In this document: in pieces, positions 1 to 10,440 of the stretch
How the letters are laid out: every line of letters starts with the position of its first letter
How positions within the stretch are numbered: position 1 is the first letter of the stretch
Source of the DNA: Pseudoscleropodium purum
Taxonomy: Eukaryota > Streptophyta > Bryopsida > Hypnales > Brachytheciaceae
Direction of reading: 5' to 3'
DNA length: 64,000 bases
Assembly (NCBI GenBank): GCA_963969395.1
Contig: OZ017799.1
Location: 23,748,501-23,812,500 of the forward strand
The notes under the pieces: generated by a model
The model's input: only the letters and a program-made list of their open reading frames with translations
Database searches by the model: none
What the model was told of the DNA's origin: nothing
Translations under genes and position numbers: made by a program

Positions 1-390
1 TCAATCTCTTATATTTTAAGCAAATCATGATCATTTCATTCATCATGTTTTCATCCAAATATTTTTTCATTTATTTGTTTATGCCAAATTCTAATGACAT
101 CCCAAAATCTTTTCAATAAAATCTTGCACCTTAATGAATTTTTTTTGGTGTTGTTACATTACAATAGACTCTACTTTAGCATTGTATAATTTTTATTTTT
201 ATTTTTATTTTATTTATTTTAATATTTTTAGCATTGTATTATTTTTATTTTTATTTTAAAATTTTCATTATAAAATATTAGTCCTCGTTTTGACCATCAT
301 CTTCAATAAAAAAATTCTAGATTATTCTAATATATGTTATAAATGCCATAATTTTATTTCACATTACACTTTTGAAGTTTGCACTAGCCT

Positions 391-2227
391 TTAAAGTCCT
401 AGGGCCTTTTTTCCATCAAAAACACTAAAAACTATCATTTTTATTGTAAAGAATGAAAAAATTTTAAAATTGTTTTTTTTGCATATCTGAATGCAAGATC
501 TTGCACTAGACTAGTATAATATTGTGTGGAAGAAGTTTTAGAAACTTTAGCTACATAGATTGCAAGATATTTGCATTTGAAATAAAGAAAATTCATTTTC
601 TTTACCTCACATGACTAAAATATGAGACTTTGAATCTTCTTAGCTTAAAATTTTTGCACTTTTGATTTTGAATTTCTAATTTTTTATGTTGAAAAATTGA
701 GTTGAGAGTAGGAAAAAAATTCCCCTCAAAATACTTAATTTGTATACATTAACCCCTAAAGGACCAACTACGTTTTTTGGCAACATAGCGAATTTGGGCA
801 GCTCACTACAAATGGAGTTTTAATTATTTTGTGCTGAAATTTTCACTAAACATGTGCCCAAGGAGTAGCTTCAAGGCCTGACAATTTTCGTAACTTTTGA
901 CTAAATGGTCAAAAAGTTATTGCATGATATGCGATTTTCTGTGTTCTGCGGGCAGCTTGGGCAGCTCAAAAAACTTTTTTTTAAATCACTTTTAAAAAAA
1001 ATAAAAATTTGAAATTGGTTCTTTAGGTTTATATATACATGGAAAGCGTTGAATCTTTCCAATTGGATTAATAAATCAAAAGTTATGAGGATTCTTAGTT
1101 TGAAGGTAGTTATGAAATCTCACTCTAAAAAAAACTTTGAAATCCTTGATTTAACTCAATTTTTCATATTTTTGAAAAGAAATAAAAAGATTGGGTATAG
1201 ATTTTTTATTGCAACATTACAACCGTTGGGATTGGCATTTTTCAATTCTATATCTAAATTCTTAACAATTTAGTGTTTTGAATCATTATCTACTTCTTTC
1301 TACTTACTATTTTTTTCCTATATGTTGTACAATTCCAAATGATTTGAAAATTTTCAAGCATATAGCCAACTTACCTTGAAGAATGAATCCAAAGAGTTGC
1401 AACCATTTTGGACATTTTTTCATAAAGATGTGACCTTGTGAAGTGCAACTGCCCGGATTTTTGCAAGGACAAAATAAGAATATTTGTCAATTCAAATGCT
1501 ATTATCTTGCAATCCACACGGTGGAAATTTCTGAAATTTTTTCCACAACCTCTAAAACTAGTTCAATACAAGATCCTACAATTACATTTTTTCCCCCAAT
1601 TTTTTTTTCTAAAATTTGGTACTTGTATTAGAAATGACAGTTTTGGAGCGGTTTTGGTGAAAACATAGTCTTGATCCTTTAGGGGTTAAAAAATTCTTAT
1701 GTAGATGAAGGTTCAAGATTGAAGGGAAAACTAAAGTGTTAATAGCTTTAGGATGGAATTGAAATCATTCTAATCTCTAAATGATGAAAGTGATCCATAA
1801 GGAGATTTTAACCTTGGTAACTATTTTTTTTGAAAAATTGTGTTCAAAAATGAATTTCACAAGTTATTTTTTCAAAAAGATGCTCTAATTGCCCCAAACA
1901 CAAGATTGTCCATAACATTCACATAACCAATCCAAATGGAATGAATCAAAGCTTCCCTTACTGTCAAAAACATAATCTATAGAAATACAATAAAATCAAG
2001 ATTTTTATGATGTTTTTTTTTACTTGCCAAACAAAAGTTTGGGCTAATTGTGCCACAATTTTTGCTCCTAGATCCCCATTAAAATTAAAACTATATTCCT
2101 AGAAAGCTAATGTATTTTTCTATCTTACAAAAATATTCAAAAAATCACGACCATTATTGAGAGTGTAAAGGCATGCCTAAAATTCATTTTGTTCTTCTAG
2201 ACTAGACAATGAGACTGTAGGGGCTAG
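391..2227. mobile_element. TTAA-flanked non-autonomous element (outer), interrupted by a nested relative
   Basis: AT-rich, non-coding. The left part (391-745) and right part (1690-2227) together align by eye, in the same order, with the element at 46422-47350. Shared blocks include the run of 'aaaacac..aaaactatcattt' near the left end and 'aagattgtccataac' plus 'aatggaatgaatcaaagctt' near the right end. The left end reads TTAA then agtcctagggcc. The right end (gactgtagggg then CTAG) looks like a mutated TTAA end. The element is split by a second one at 749-1689. No open reading frame of interest. TTAA target sites are typical of piggyBac-type elements; that assignment is inference. Confidence 0.5.
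749..1689. mobile_element. TTAA-flanked terminal-inverted-repeat element (nested copy)
   Basis: The left end is TTAACCCCTAAAGGACC and the right end is GATCCTTTAGGGGTTAA. They are inverted repeats with one mismatch over about 17 bases, and both are bounded by TTAA. Length is 941 bp. The interior is AT-rich and non-coding. A diverged full-length copy in the same orientation lies at 35709-36657. The insertion splits the outer element at 391-2227, so it is younger than that one. The ends begin with C/G runs directly inside TTAA, as in piggyBac-type elements, but no transposase is present here. Confidence 0.65.
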
Positions 2228-2426
2228 AAGAGACAATGTTGAACATCAAAAATAGAAATGATCCATATGGTCAAATTTAGAAAATTCTTTATAAGTTTAT
2301 TTCAAATCAATTTTGAAGGTTTAACTTTAAAACTCTATAATCATGCTTTCTACTTTTTAGCACTAGAAGATTTTATAATAGGATATTTGATTGATTCTGC
2401 AAAAAAGAAAACCAATTTATTTATAT

Positions 2427-2615
2427 TTATTTTTTTAACAACCGAGGAAACACAACCAAGTCCGAAGGGACTGGACAAAGAGAAGAAAGGAACCCCCCGA
2501 CAGAAAAGGAGGGGCTAAAGAAAACAAAACAGAGAAGGGTTAGAGTGATTCCAGATAATACCAGAAGAGGTTCTACATTCCAGACAAGGGGAATGAATCT
2601 AAAGCTTCTCAAAAT
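2427..2615 (-). mobile_element. Possible 3' remnant of a non-LTR retroelement
   Basis: An island of about 45-50% GC inside very AT-rich sequence. Read on the minus strand it is pyrimidine-rich and ends in an A-rich tail (ttaaaaaaataaatataaat). That resembles plant LINE 3' ends and the better-supported insertion at 25158-25558. I could not identify a target duplication or conserved coding sequence. Confidence 0.3.
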
Positions 2616-3049
2616 TCAGTCAATTATGAAAAACCCAAAATTTTTCATGATGAAACATCAAAGGTTTTTCCAAGTTGTGAATTTTCAATTTCAAGCATTT
2701 GTTGAATACTTTGTGTTGTCTTCCTTACAAAAAAACATTTGACAATAGAGATTTTAGTTTGAATTAAAATAAATACCCAAGTAAACCTTGCATAAGAAAA
2801 ACAAAATAAAAATTTGAAAAAAAAAGTCTTTTTCACACAATTTTTTTACTTGAAATTGGGCAATGCTAGAAAATTGATCAATTGGATTTTTGAGGATTAA
2901 AAATCACAATAATTAATAAAGATTTTTCATTTTGATTAACAACACAATTCATATCTGTTAATAAACTTAAAATCCAAATAATTTTTTTTTATTTCCATGC
3001 AATTTGATAGTTTCTCAATTAGTCATTCAACTAAGATAAGTACCTCCAA

Positions 3050-3290
3050 ACCTTTACTTTTTGCTATTGTGCCTAGTTAATATTGTTAGACTAGTCAAAT
3101 TTTTCCATTTTCTTGTTGGCATGTGCAAGTGAAAGAAGGTTCCGAAGCACCAATGAATGCGATATTTGAAAACCACATGCAAAGGTTATGAAGAATCAAA
3201 ATTTTAGTCGTAGATGTTCTAAAATCATATCTCCAACATGATTTTGGAGATGTGCACATACGGCAGCGATGATGGCGGTTTCATCCGGTC
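3050..3290 (+). repeat. Dispersed repeat family E, copy 1
   Basis: The segment 'tttgctattgtgcctagttaatattgttaga...ggttcc(g/a)a(a/c)(g/a)caccaatgaatg...gatgatggcggtt' recurs in the same orientation near 32285-32460 (continuing at 32880-32960) and 54557-54800. It is non-coding. This copy abuts the GC-richer leader of the DeSI-like gene, so that promoter may lie partly within repeat-derived DNA. Confidence 0.5.
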
Positions 3291-4250
3291 ACCTACCCAA
3301 AATTCTCATTCATCCCAACAGCGAAACCCGTGGTGAACGAAACTTTCATCCAGATTCCCTTTCGAACTCGAGCGTTCCCACTGGGAACCGATTCAAGGAC
3401 CCTCGGGAAGGTTCGGCACTGCTGTGCAGCTCCGTCCACTGGTCCTCGCCGGTAACTTCCTGGCTTCTGGAATCTTCTCGCACCTGCCCCTTATTATTAG
3501 GGTTTGTTTTATGAACCGTGCGGCCAAAGCCTCTCGACTATTGCTCCGGCTACAATTTCGACCTCTTCTTCGCAATCACTCCCCACCCACCGGCCGTGCG
3601 CTCACTCTTCAAATACTGGTAACAGAGACTCCATTCAAAGTTTGTTGTGAACATCAGTGACTTTTTTTTGGTGCGGAGTTTGAGTCCCGGCGAAGGTGGT
3701 TGGGATTTGAGGCGGTTGGGATTCGTGTCGGTACGCTCCTTGCGACAGGTTGGAAGAGAAAGAGAAGTGGTAAGCTTCTGCGACGGATTTCTTGGCGTTG
3801 TCGCAGTCACATTTTCTTGAGAATAGTTTCCTTGTGTGCATAGGTTTTGCACCCTGTGTGTGAAATGATTCCCAGGAGTTTATTGGTTGTAGCTCCGGTA
3901 TTTGTTTACACTTTCATGGGGCGTAGGTTTGGTAAATTATAGGTTGTGGGTATCGTCTTGTGGTCATAAGATTTGGTGACATTAGGTGGTGAGCTTTATT
4001 GTGGTCATTCATTTTTTAGTGACGCACGTCGCTTGTCAATGTGCTGTGGTGGAAGTTAAATTCAATTTCGTCATTATCGATGTACAGCTTACTGAACGCA
4101 CACTGCGATTGATCACCCTTTGGTACTTAGGCAACGCTCTCTGCTTATTTCGCTTGTGTCTGCATGTGAGGATTCTGACTTTGACCTCCTTTACTGCAGG
4201 TGTAAGGAGTCTGCTATTAAACTCAACTCGAGACATCGGTTTTCAAACTA
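3291..4250 (+). promoter_or_regulatory. Leader/promoter region of the DeSI-like gene, with a probable 5'-UTR intron
   Basis: GC content rises sharply compared with the upstream repeats. There is a telo-box-like motif (attagggtttg, about 3497). A good acceptor, tttactgcag, ends at 4199, which suggests a non-coding first exon and an intron in the 5' UTR. Several out-of-frame open stretches exist (3269-3514, 3986-4438) but none resembles a known protein. The transcription start was not located. Confidence 0.4.
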
Positions 4251-5749
4251 ATGGCACAGGTATGTTTCAATTTCGCAAATTTATAGCTTTACTTGCTTTG
4301 ATTGAGGGTTTTTGGAACAGTGGAACAGATCAGGAAAAAGTATTCGTGCTTCAATACTTTCTGGCGAAGAAACTATTCTCACTTCTACACTTCTGCTGTG
4401 GAACAGAACGGGTGGAAGGTCGAACTTTATGTATATGACCTTAGCCAAGGGTTGGCTCGTCAGCTTTCTTCCCAATTTCTGGGCAAAGTAATTGAAGCCA
4501 TTTGGCACACAGGTGTTGGAGTGTATGGAAAGGAATATTTCTTTGGTGGTGGGATACAGAGTGTGCCGCTGAAGCAAAGTCCGTATGGAAAGCCTGTACA
4601 AGTAGCAGAGCTGGGTACCACTCAGGTCCCTCAGGAGATTTTCGAAGAGTATTTGCGAGACATACAACCGCGGTACACGCAGGAGACTTATAACCTCATG
4701 AAACACAATTGCAACAATTTCTCAGATGAGGTCTGCCAGTTTTTGGTGGGATCAGGCATTCCGGAAAATATACTGCGCCTGCCTGAGGAGGTTATGAATA
4801 GCCCCATGGGTCCTATGCTGAGTAAGTTCAATTTCAGCATTGCTCAGAATTTTCTAACTTTTGAATTGAGTGATGTGTTGTCGAAGGTATTCACAGTTTG
4901 TATCTAATATTGTACGTGGAACGACAGGGCCTCTGATAGAGAATCTCGAGACGACTTTGCGAAATGGTGGAGTCCCTGCAGCGCCGTATCAAGCCGCTTC
5001 AGCACAAGCGATGCCTAACTTTGCCAATGTCCATTTGCCTTCATCGTTGCCATCTCCAGCGGCGCCCACCAGGTCCATCAGCGCGGCTGTCGCCGCAAAC
5101 CAAACCTTGTCCGATACGTCCACTCCATTTTCATCCTCACCTCGGTCAATCAGCCTAGACGATGTACCTCCTCACGTCGCGCCTGCTCGTATTTCAACGC
5201 CATCGAAACCTATGGGTATGTATATTTCGACTTCTACTTTGTTGCGTTTGTCTGTGAACTCAGTCGAATTGTCAGCCTCTTTCTTCATAATTATATGCTA
5301 ATGGCTCTTTGTAAACTCCACTAAACCCTCGCTAATTGCACATATCCTATTTGTCCCGCGAACGTAGTTGTGTACATATCTTGTTGGACAGCTTTCATAT
5401 GTCGCGTTGTGAGCGAGAGTCGTTTATTTCCCTACTTGACATGTCGTTGACTCACAGCAACATACATGTTTTGAGTGATTTGACAGGTGTGAACGTGACT
5501 GTCGCCAAAAGTGAGCAAAGCGCCAGTAAGACCCTTCAAACAGTATTGCCGGCGCCTGCTCCGCCAGCAGGCCATGATCTGAACAATGCTAGAGCTAAAG
5601 TCACACAAGAAATTACACAGGAATTTGCTCTCATTATGGCATCAGGGAGTCTAAGAGCCAGTGAAGCTGCTGCTCTAGCCGCTCGGAGAGTTCTGGAGAG
5701 GCATCGAATGGGAGGTGTTTCCTCAGCTCATCCTCAGAATGCTGTTTGA
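4251..5749 (+). CDS. DeSI-like deSUMOylating isopeptidase (PPPDE domain)
   Basis: Exons 4251-4259, 4407-4821, 4928-5215 and 5487-5749; all introns GT-AG; 324 aa. The PPPDE thiol-peptidase domain spans about residues 6-145. It carries the catalytic pair His37 (in AIWHTGVGVYG) and Cys105 (in MKHNCNNFSDE), and ends in the family's proline/leucine helix (GIPENILRLPEEV). Known members remove SUMO or act as deubiquitinating/depalmitoylating enzymes in cytosol and nucleus. The first coding exon is only 9 nt (MAQ), chosen because it joins in phase to NGWKVELYVYDL, the family's usual start. After the domain comes a Pro/Ser/Ala-rich linker (about 150-245) and a C-terminal helix rich in Ala and Arg (about 265-315). 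These make it longer than animal DeSI-1, which is about 170 aa. The exact substrate cannot be read from sequence. Confidence 0.9.
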
Positions 5750-6164
5750 GAATCGCGAAACGCCGCATGCGCGGACCTTCTCTTCTGCCTCCGAACAGTT
5801 TTCTCCGAAGGAATAGACTTGTAGACCCGTCTGAGTTAGTCGCTCAACTCATAGAAAGTTTCTCACTTTACCGTATATTAGGTTGTTAGATCATGTACAT
5901 GTGGTGGTTTTTCATTTGGCTTATGTTCCTAAGCTAGTATTCGTTGACAAACAAGCCTGGATCATTTCCGCATCTTGCCCCAAATAGGGTTGGACAATTG
6001 ATTGCCCTTCAATTGGAGAGGGGTTTTCTGTGATGAACATTTAACGAACTTCAATTTTGAAATATTTTCATTCTTGGATATTGTTTCTTGTGCCAGTTTG
6101 CCTTCCAGTTACCGGTATTGCAGTTTATATGGTAGGAAGTAGGAGCATAGGAACCCTTTTCATT

Positions 6165-6235
6165 GTATGGGTCCATTTTCCGTGGGTTGAAAAGTGTCAT
6201 CCAGCCCTGCGACAGTATCAGAAATGAGATATGAC
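6165..6235 (-). repeat. Dispersed repeat family G, copy 1
   Basis: The segment around ccgtgggttgaaaagtgtcatc and agaaatgagat is found in reverse complement at 12088-12180 inside TIC110 intron 1, in the matching order. About 70 bp are recognisable. It is non-coding, probably an old transposon fragment. Confidence 0.5.
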
Positions 6236-7158
6236 AGTCGAGATCTTTCCATGGAATACACCATAGATGTAGTACCTGCTATTCAAGGTTTGTGAGAGAC
6301 CTTCAATTCATAACTTTTCATTTGAATTATGAACAATGAATATATTAGTGCATTGGAATTTTCTCGAACGGGTACCCAGTCACCCCTCAAAAAAATCGAT
6401 TCTAAGAATCAAAACCACTCAAAACAGTTGAAAGCTCGAGGAATAGGGTCTTTCTAACTTTTAGGATGAGTATGAAGGCCTTTCGGTCATCTGTTGTGAA
6501 AAAGATGAACAATGTATTATTACTGATTGCAAAATGATACATATGAGGACGTGAGAAAGGAGCTGACATTGCACGCAAATGGAGCAGTCACTAGTAGATC
6601 CATTTCTAAACGGCATGATGCCTGCGATTGCAAATATTTTGCCCCGAATTTCTCATTAAGGGAGTCAATTGCTTTGCTTATAAATGTCATGTGCATTGGC
6701 CCCCCTACGTGACTTTTTGCTGAAAGTAATAGGTGAGGTCACAAAAGAATACACCGATTCCTCAGAGTTGCTAAGATAGCAACAATCTAGGAGAGCTGTC
6801 TTTGATTCATCCAGAAATGCAACGAGGCACCTCGGGTCTTTCTTTCACCTGACCTCCAACATGCTGAAATAAGAATAGACAGCAAGAATGTATGCTTGAC
6901 TATTCCCGGATTCCATTCTGCGTAAGAAACTTTCCAAATGCCCCACTGAAGCCAAAAAATTCTGCACAAATTCTATACAAATTCTTCGCTGCTCCCATGG
7001 CGGTGCTGGCTGTCCAGATGTTGAGAGACTCCGAAGTCATGTATGGCATTTGAGAGAGAGAGCTGCCATGTATACCAGGGAGTCGTTCCAATTTCACTAA
7101 TGTGAACAAATGGAGAATGAAAATGGACAAAAGAATGCTCTCGAGCATCAATAAACGT

Positions 7159-7331
7159 AATGCCAGGTCGTTCTACTCAATCGAGAACGTGCATATCTGT
7201 CCTTTGAATGATCTAAGGGCTCAGAATATGTAGAAGGTTTACACGACATAATGCCAGGTCGTTCTACTCCATCAAGAACGTGCATTATCTTTCCTTTGAA
7301 TGAACTAAGGGCTCAGAGTGTGCAGAGGGTT
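7159..7331. repeat. Two-copy tandem duplication, 91-bp period
   Basis: Copy 1 starts at 7159 and copy 2 at 7250. Both begin aatgccaggtcgttctactc and continue through agaacgtgcat, cctttgaatga and ctaagggctcag. By eye the copies are about 85-90% identical. They lie just downstream of the HAD gene's stop codon and may be part of its 3' UTR. Confidence 0.75.
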
Positions 7332-7422
7332 AGAATAGGTTCTAACCCTCTTCTGAGAAGCCACTCAGACAGCAGTAACTGAGATTTCTTCATGCCCATA
7401 GCGACTGGGCATTCATTAATTC

Positions 7423-8464
7423 TCAATCCCGAGATGGTTGCACCACAGGTTGAGCATCCCCACAGACTGATTGCAAGTCATAGTTTTCCAACAAGAGAGC
7501 GTTGAGTTCCAACAAGCTCTGGATCTTGTGTGTCGGCACCTTGTCCTCTAGCAGCTCCGGGACGCTATACCGTCCCTGCTCGTCCAGCAGGCACGTCCAC
7601 GCCCCAGCCCGATTTCCACAAACGATGTCATCCGGAGCACTGTCCCCGACCATCATGACTTCCGAGGGACGGATGCCCCAGACGTCGCAGATGTGCAGCA
7701 ACGGCGCAGGGCTGGGCTTGAACGGCGTGAACTCGCGACTCAGTGCAGGGCGGAAGCTCGGAAGGCCGAAGCGCGAGTGGAAGAAATCCACCGAGTCCTT
7801 CACGTTGCGCGTGATGAGGCCACGGCGAACGCCACGAGCGTCCAGGAAGGAAGAAACCTCCTTGGCGCCAGGCATGATCTGCAGCTTCTCGTGAGCGTCC
7901 TTCTCGATCTCAGTGATGATGGCGAACGCTTTCACCTGCTCATTTGACAGTACATGGGTTCAATAATTTTAAGCGCAGGATTTCGCTACAACAAGAAGAA
8001 GCCCAACATGAAACAAACAGGAAACGTAACATGAAGCAAATAAGAAGTACACATGAAGCAAATATGAAGAAAACACGAAGTAAATATGCAGCACATATGA
8101 AACATAACATGCAGCAAACACGAAGTAATTACGAAGCACACATGAAGCACACATGAAGCACACATGAAGCAAACTGTCTGAATACCTGATTCTCCGAGCT
8201 CCAGGTGGAAATCTCGTGCAGGATGTCGATGGGGGAGTTATTGACGACGCCCGGGTGGTCATCGCCCAAGACGCGGCGGTACATAAGGCGGAAGTCGATG
8301 CAAGGGACAGTAAGCGTGCCGTCCATGTCAAAGACGATCCCCTTTAAGGGCGGCTTGGGCGCTGCTTGTCCATTGCCCCTTGCCATTGCAACTAGACCTC
8401 GTCGCGTGGAAACTACCACTGTTCGAGTGAAGCTTGACCGCATCAATCCTCCCGTCGTTTGCAT
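7423..8464 (-). CDS. HAD-superfamily phosphatase-like hydrolase
   Basis: Minus strand, two exons: 8464-8186 then 7935-7423; GT-AG intron; 263 aa. All four HAD motifs are present: FDMDGTL (nucleophile Asp plus acid/base Asp), the Thr in GLITRN, the Lys in PFKPSP, and VGDSAPDD for metal binding. A small cap lies between motifs I and II, which suggests a phosphoglycolate/beta-phosphoglucomutase-like phosphatase of small phosphorylated molecules. From memory it closely resembles the plant protein encoded by Arabidopsis AT2G33255. The first ATG (8464) adds about 45 residues rich in Thr, Ser, Arg and Val before the domain, consistent with an organellar transit peptide; the inner MARGNG methionine is an alternative start. 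The intron keeps phase 0 (ENQ/VKAF). The substrate is unknown. Confidence 0.88.
8005..8175. repeat. 11-bp minisatellite inside the HAD gene intron
   Basis: About fifteen degenerate tandem copies of atgaagcacac, with variants such as atgaagcaaat, acgaagtaaat and atgcagcacat. The most homogeneous copies are at the right end (about 8138-8172). The array fills most of the 250-bp intron 7936-8185. On the transcribed strand it is pyrimidine-rich (gtgtgcttcat), ending only a few bases before the splice donor at 8185. Confidence 0.85.
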
Positions 8465-10440
8465 AACAAGAAATAGCACACTTCAAATCACCTCGCCAAC
8501 GAAAAAGATTCTGCAAATGATGACCAATGCAGAGTGAGTACTCATTCAGTAAATGGCAGATTTCAATGAAATTCGTGCAGTTTCATTGCCTGACTGAACC
8601 TCACATGGCCCAAAGGAAACCTCAGACCTATTCCAGTCCTCGCTTTCAGAGCATTGCGCACTTGAGCATCACATTTTCGACACTCTCAAACACGTGATTA
8701 TAAACGAATGTGACCATGCCCTGAAATGCGTTATCAGGGCACTTCCCGTTCTTGCCTATCAGAAATAGGGCATTCCCGAAAACTAAGAAAACTAAGAAGC
8801 ATCCGGGAACTAATATCATTCGGGGATTCCAGCTACCAAAGCCGCCACCCTCCATGTTGTGCGAGTGCAATTGTAGGAAATTCAAAGGTAAAGAATTTTC
8901 AGGGCGTGAAACAAAACTACGTGCCGAATTTCTTCACAGAGAAGAGAGTTCAGCTACCGCTATTCTATTGAATTCGCAAGAACCGAAAGCAAATTGGTTC
9001 TACAAGCGAATCCGAACTTCCAACAGTGTTACCCAGATTCCACGACAGAAATCGAAGAATCATTCCAAGCCAAGATTCATGCATACCTCAAAACATTCGC
9101 AATCGACAGCAACCAAGCTCCACAGCGCTCCAGAGAAATCAACGGAGCTCCCTCGTTAGAGCTTCATTGATTCCTCACAAAATGAGGGCTGCACAAGAGT
9201 TCGATTTGTGTGCACCGTAATAAGAATCTGAAGTTGGGGTCCGACCGGCGTCTGAGGGCAAATTGGAATGAAGCTCTGCTTCTTCGAACAGGAACAATCA
9301 ACAGTGACGTCGACGCTCCGGGTGTAGTAAAACTCCAATTGAATTGGTAAAAAGAGCCGACTTGGGTATTGACTTCTTTTAACACTAAGAAAAATGTTTG
9401 AAAAAAATAGATGAAATTATCAAATCTTTCTTCAAAAAAATGCTGGATTTGCTAGTGTTTGGAAAAACTTTTTCAACCTGTGGGTTTTAAGTTTTTCTCC
9501 TCCAAAATCCTACTAAATTAATGAGAAGTTTATATGAATTAGCACCAAGGACACTATTGAATTTCATGTTGTGAAGATCATATGAACTTCCTATGATAAT
9601 GAAAAAGGGTTTATTTTGTGATGTTAAACTTAATGTTTTGGATAAGATTCAAGAAATGAAAGTTTTACTTTTTCCTCTATAATGATTCAAATTCATGTCA
9701 AATAATAGATTTATTCACCTACATGATCATGAGAAATTGATATTTTCCTTACATTAAATCTTCCACCAAAAAAAAACACTTCATTCTCATGAACTTCAAA
9801 AAGAAATTGGAGGGAGGGTGATTTTTTCATTTATTTTGGTAGTGTAGAAAGCAGACTTTGTTGGAGTGATACATTTGTTTACAATATTATAAATGGATGA
9901 AATTTAAATTATTCATCCAAAAGAGTGTACATTCATTCTCAAAGGAGTGATATTGTTCTTAGAATAAGAAATTACCAATTTCATGCATTAAAAATGGGAG
10001 AATATATTGGCTAATATTCCTTCTGGAAAAAATTGTATTGTTTGTGAGCAAAATATTTGTCAAGTAAAAACTGCTGATGGGAGGTCTTTTATTGTCTAAT
10101 TAGAAAGGGTTGAGTGTATATTGCAACATCCGGAAAAAAAAGTAAAGTAAAAAATTCTAGAAAGCGAAAAAAGGTGAAAAAAAGGAAGAGCTTCGAGGTC
10201 CGTCTTTCTTCTGAAACCTATCCTTGCGACTTATCCATTCCTTTGTGTCCGTGGGTTTGGAGCTTTCTCTTGCAGCTCCTGCCATATGTCGCCTTCACCT
10301 CCTACTCGCACTCTTTCGCAACCGCTTGGGTTTGCTTCTCCACTCTGCTCGCAATCTCTCCCCAAGCAATCTTTTTCTCGATTGAGTCTTCTCCCATTTT
10401 TCCCCCTAGAGTAGGAAGCGCTTGCCCCCGAAGATTCACC
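8465..10440. promoter_or_regulatory. Divergent promoter region between the HAD gene and TIC110
   Basis: Two parts. At 8465-9390 the base composition is moderate (about 45% GC), probably leader/promoter of the HAD gene on the minus strand. At 9390-10100 the DNA is AT-rich with nothing recognisable. The last 300 bases before TIC110 are C/T-rich, as expected for a plant leader. The TIC110 frame stays open upstream to about 10114 but contains no ATG before 10441. A 70-codon minus-strand ORF (8855-8646) with one hydrophobic stretch exists but has no recognisable relatives. Confidence 0.4.

Larger units (their letters stand above)
5750..7422. other. Intergenic region between convergent genes; no gene seen
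   Basis: Contains the 3' UTRs of the DeSI-like gene (from the left) and the HAD phosphatase (from the right). It also holds one copy of an inverted dispersed repeat (about 6165-6235) and a 91-bp-period tandem duplication (7159-7331). No open reading frame here looks protein-coding. Confidence 0.6.

Noticed and set aside
3269..4438. Several open frames upstream of the DeSI-like start
   Set aside because: No family resemblance. They run through predicted leader and intron sequence, and the DeSI-like model does not need them.
7502..7947. Plus-strand open frames opposite the HAD gene
   Set aside because: They are antisense to exon 2, which contains three of the four intact HAD motifs.
8005..8175. 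Could the regular short repeats be a CRISPR array?
   Set aside because: The units are 11 bp, contiguous and degenerate, with no spacers, in a plant intron. It is a minisatellite.
8646..8855. 70-codon minus-strand ORF with a hydrophobic stretch
   Set aside because: It lies in the probable leader of the HAD gene, lacks recognisable relatives and contains a small palindrome that explains part of its sequence. It is mentioned under the promoter region only.
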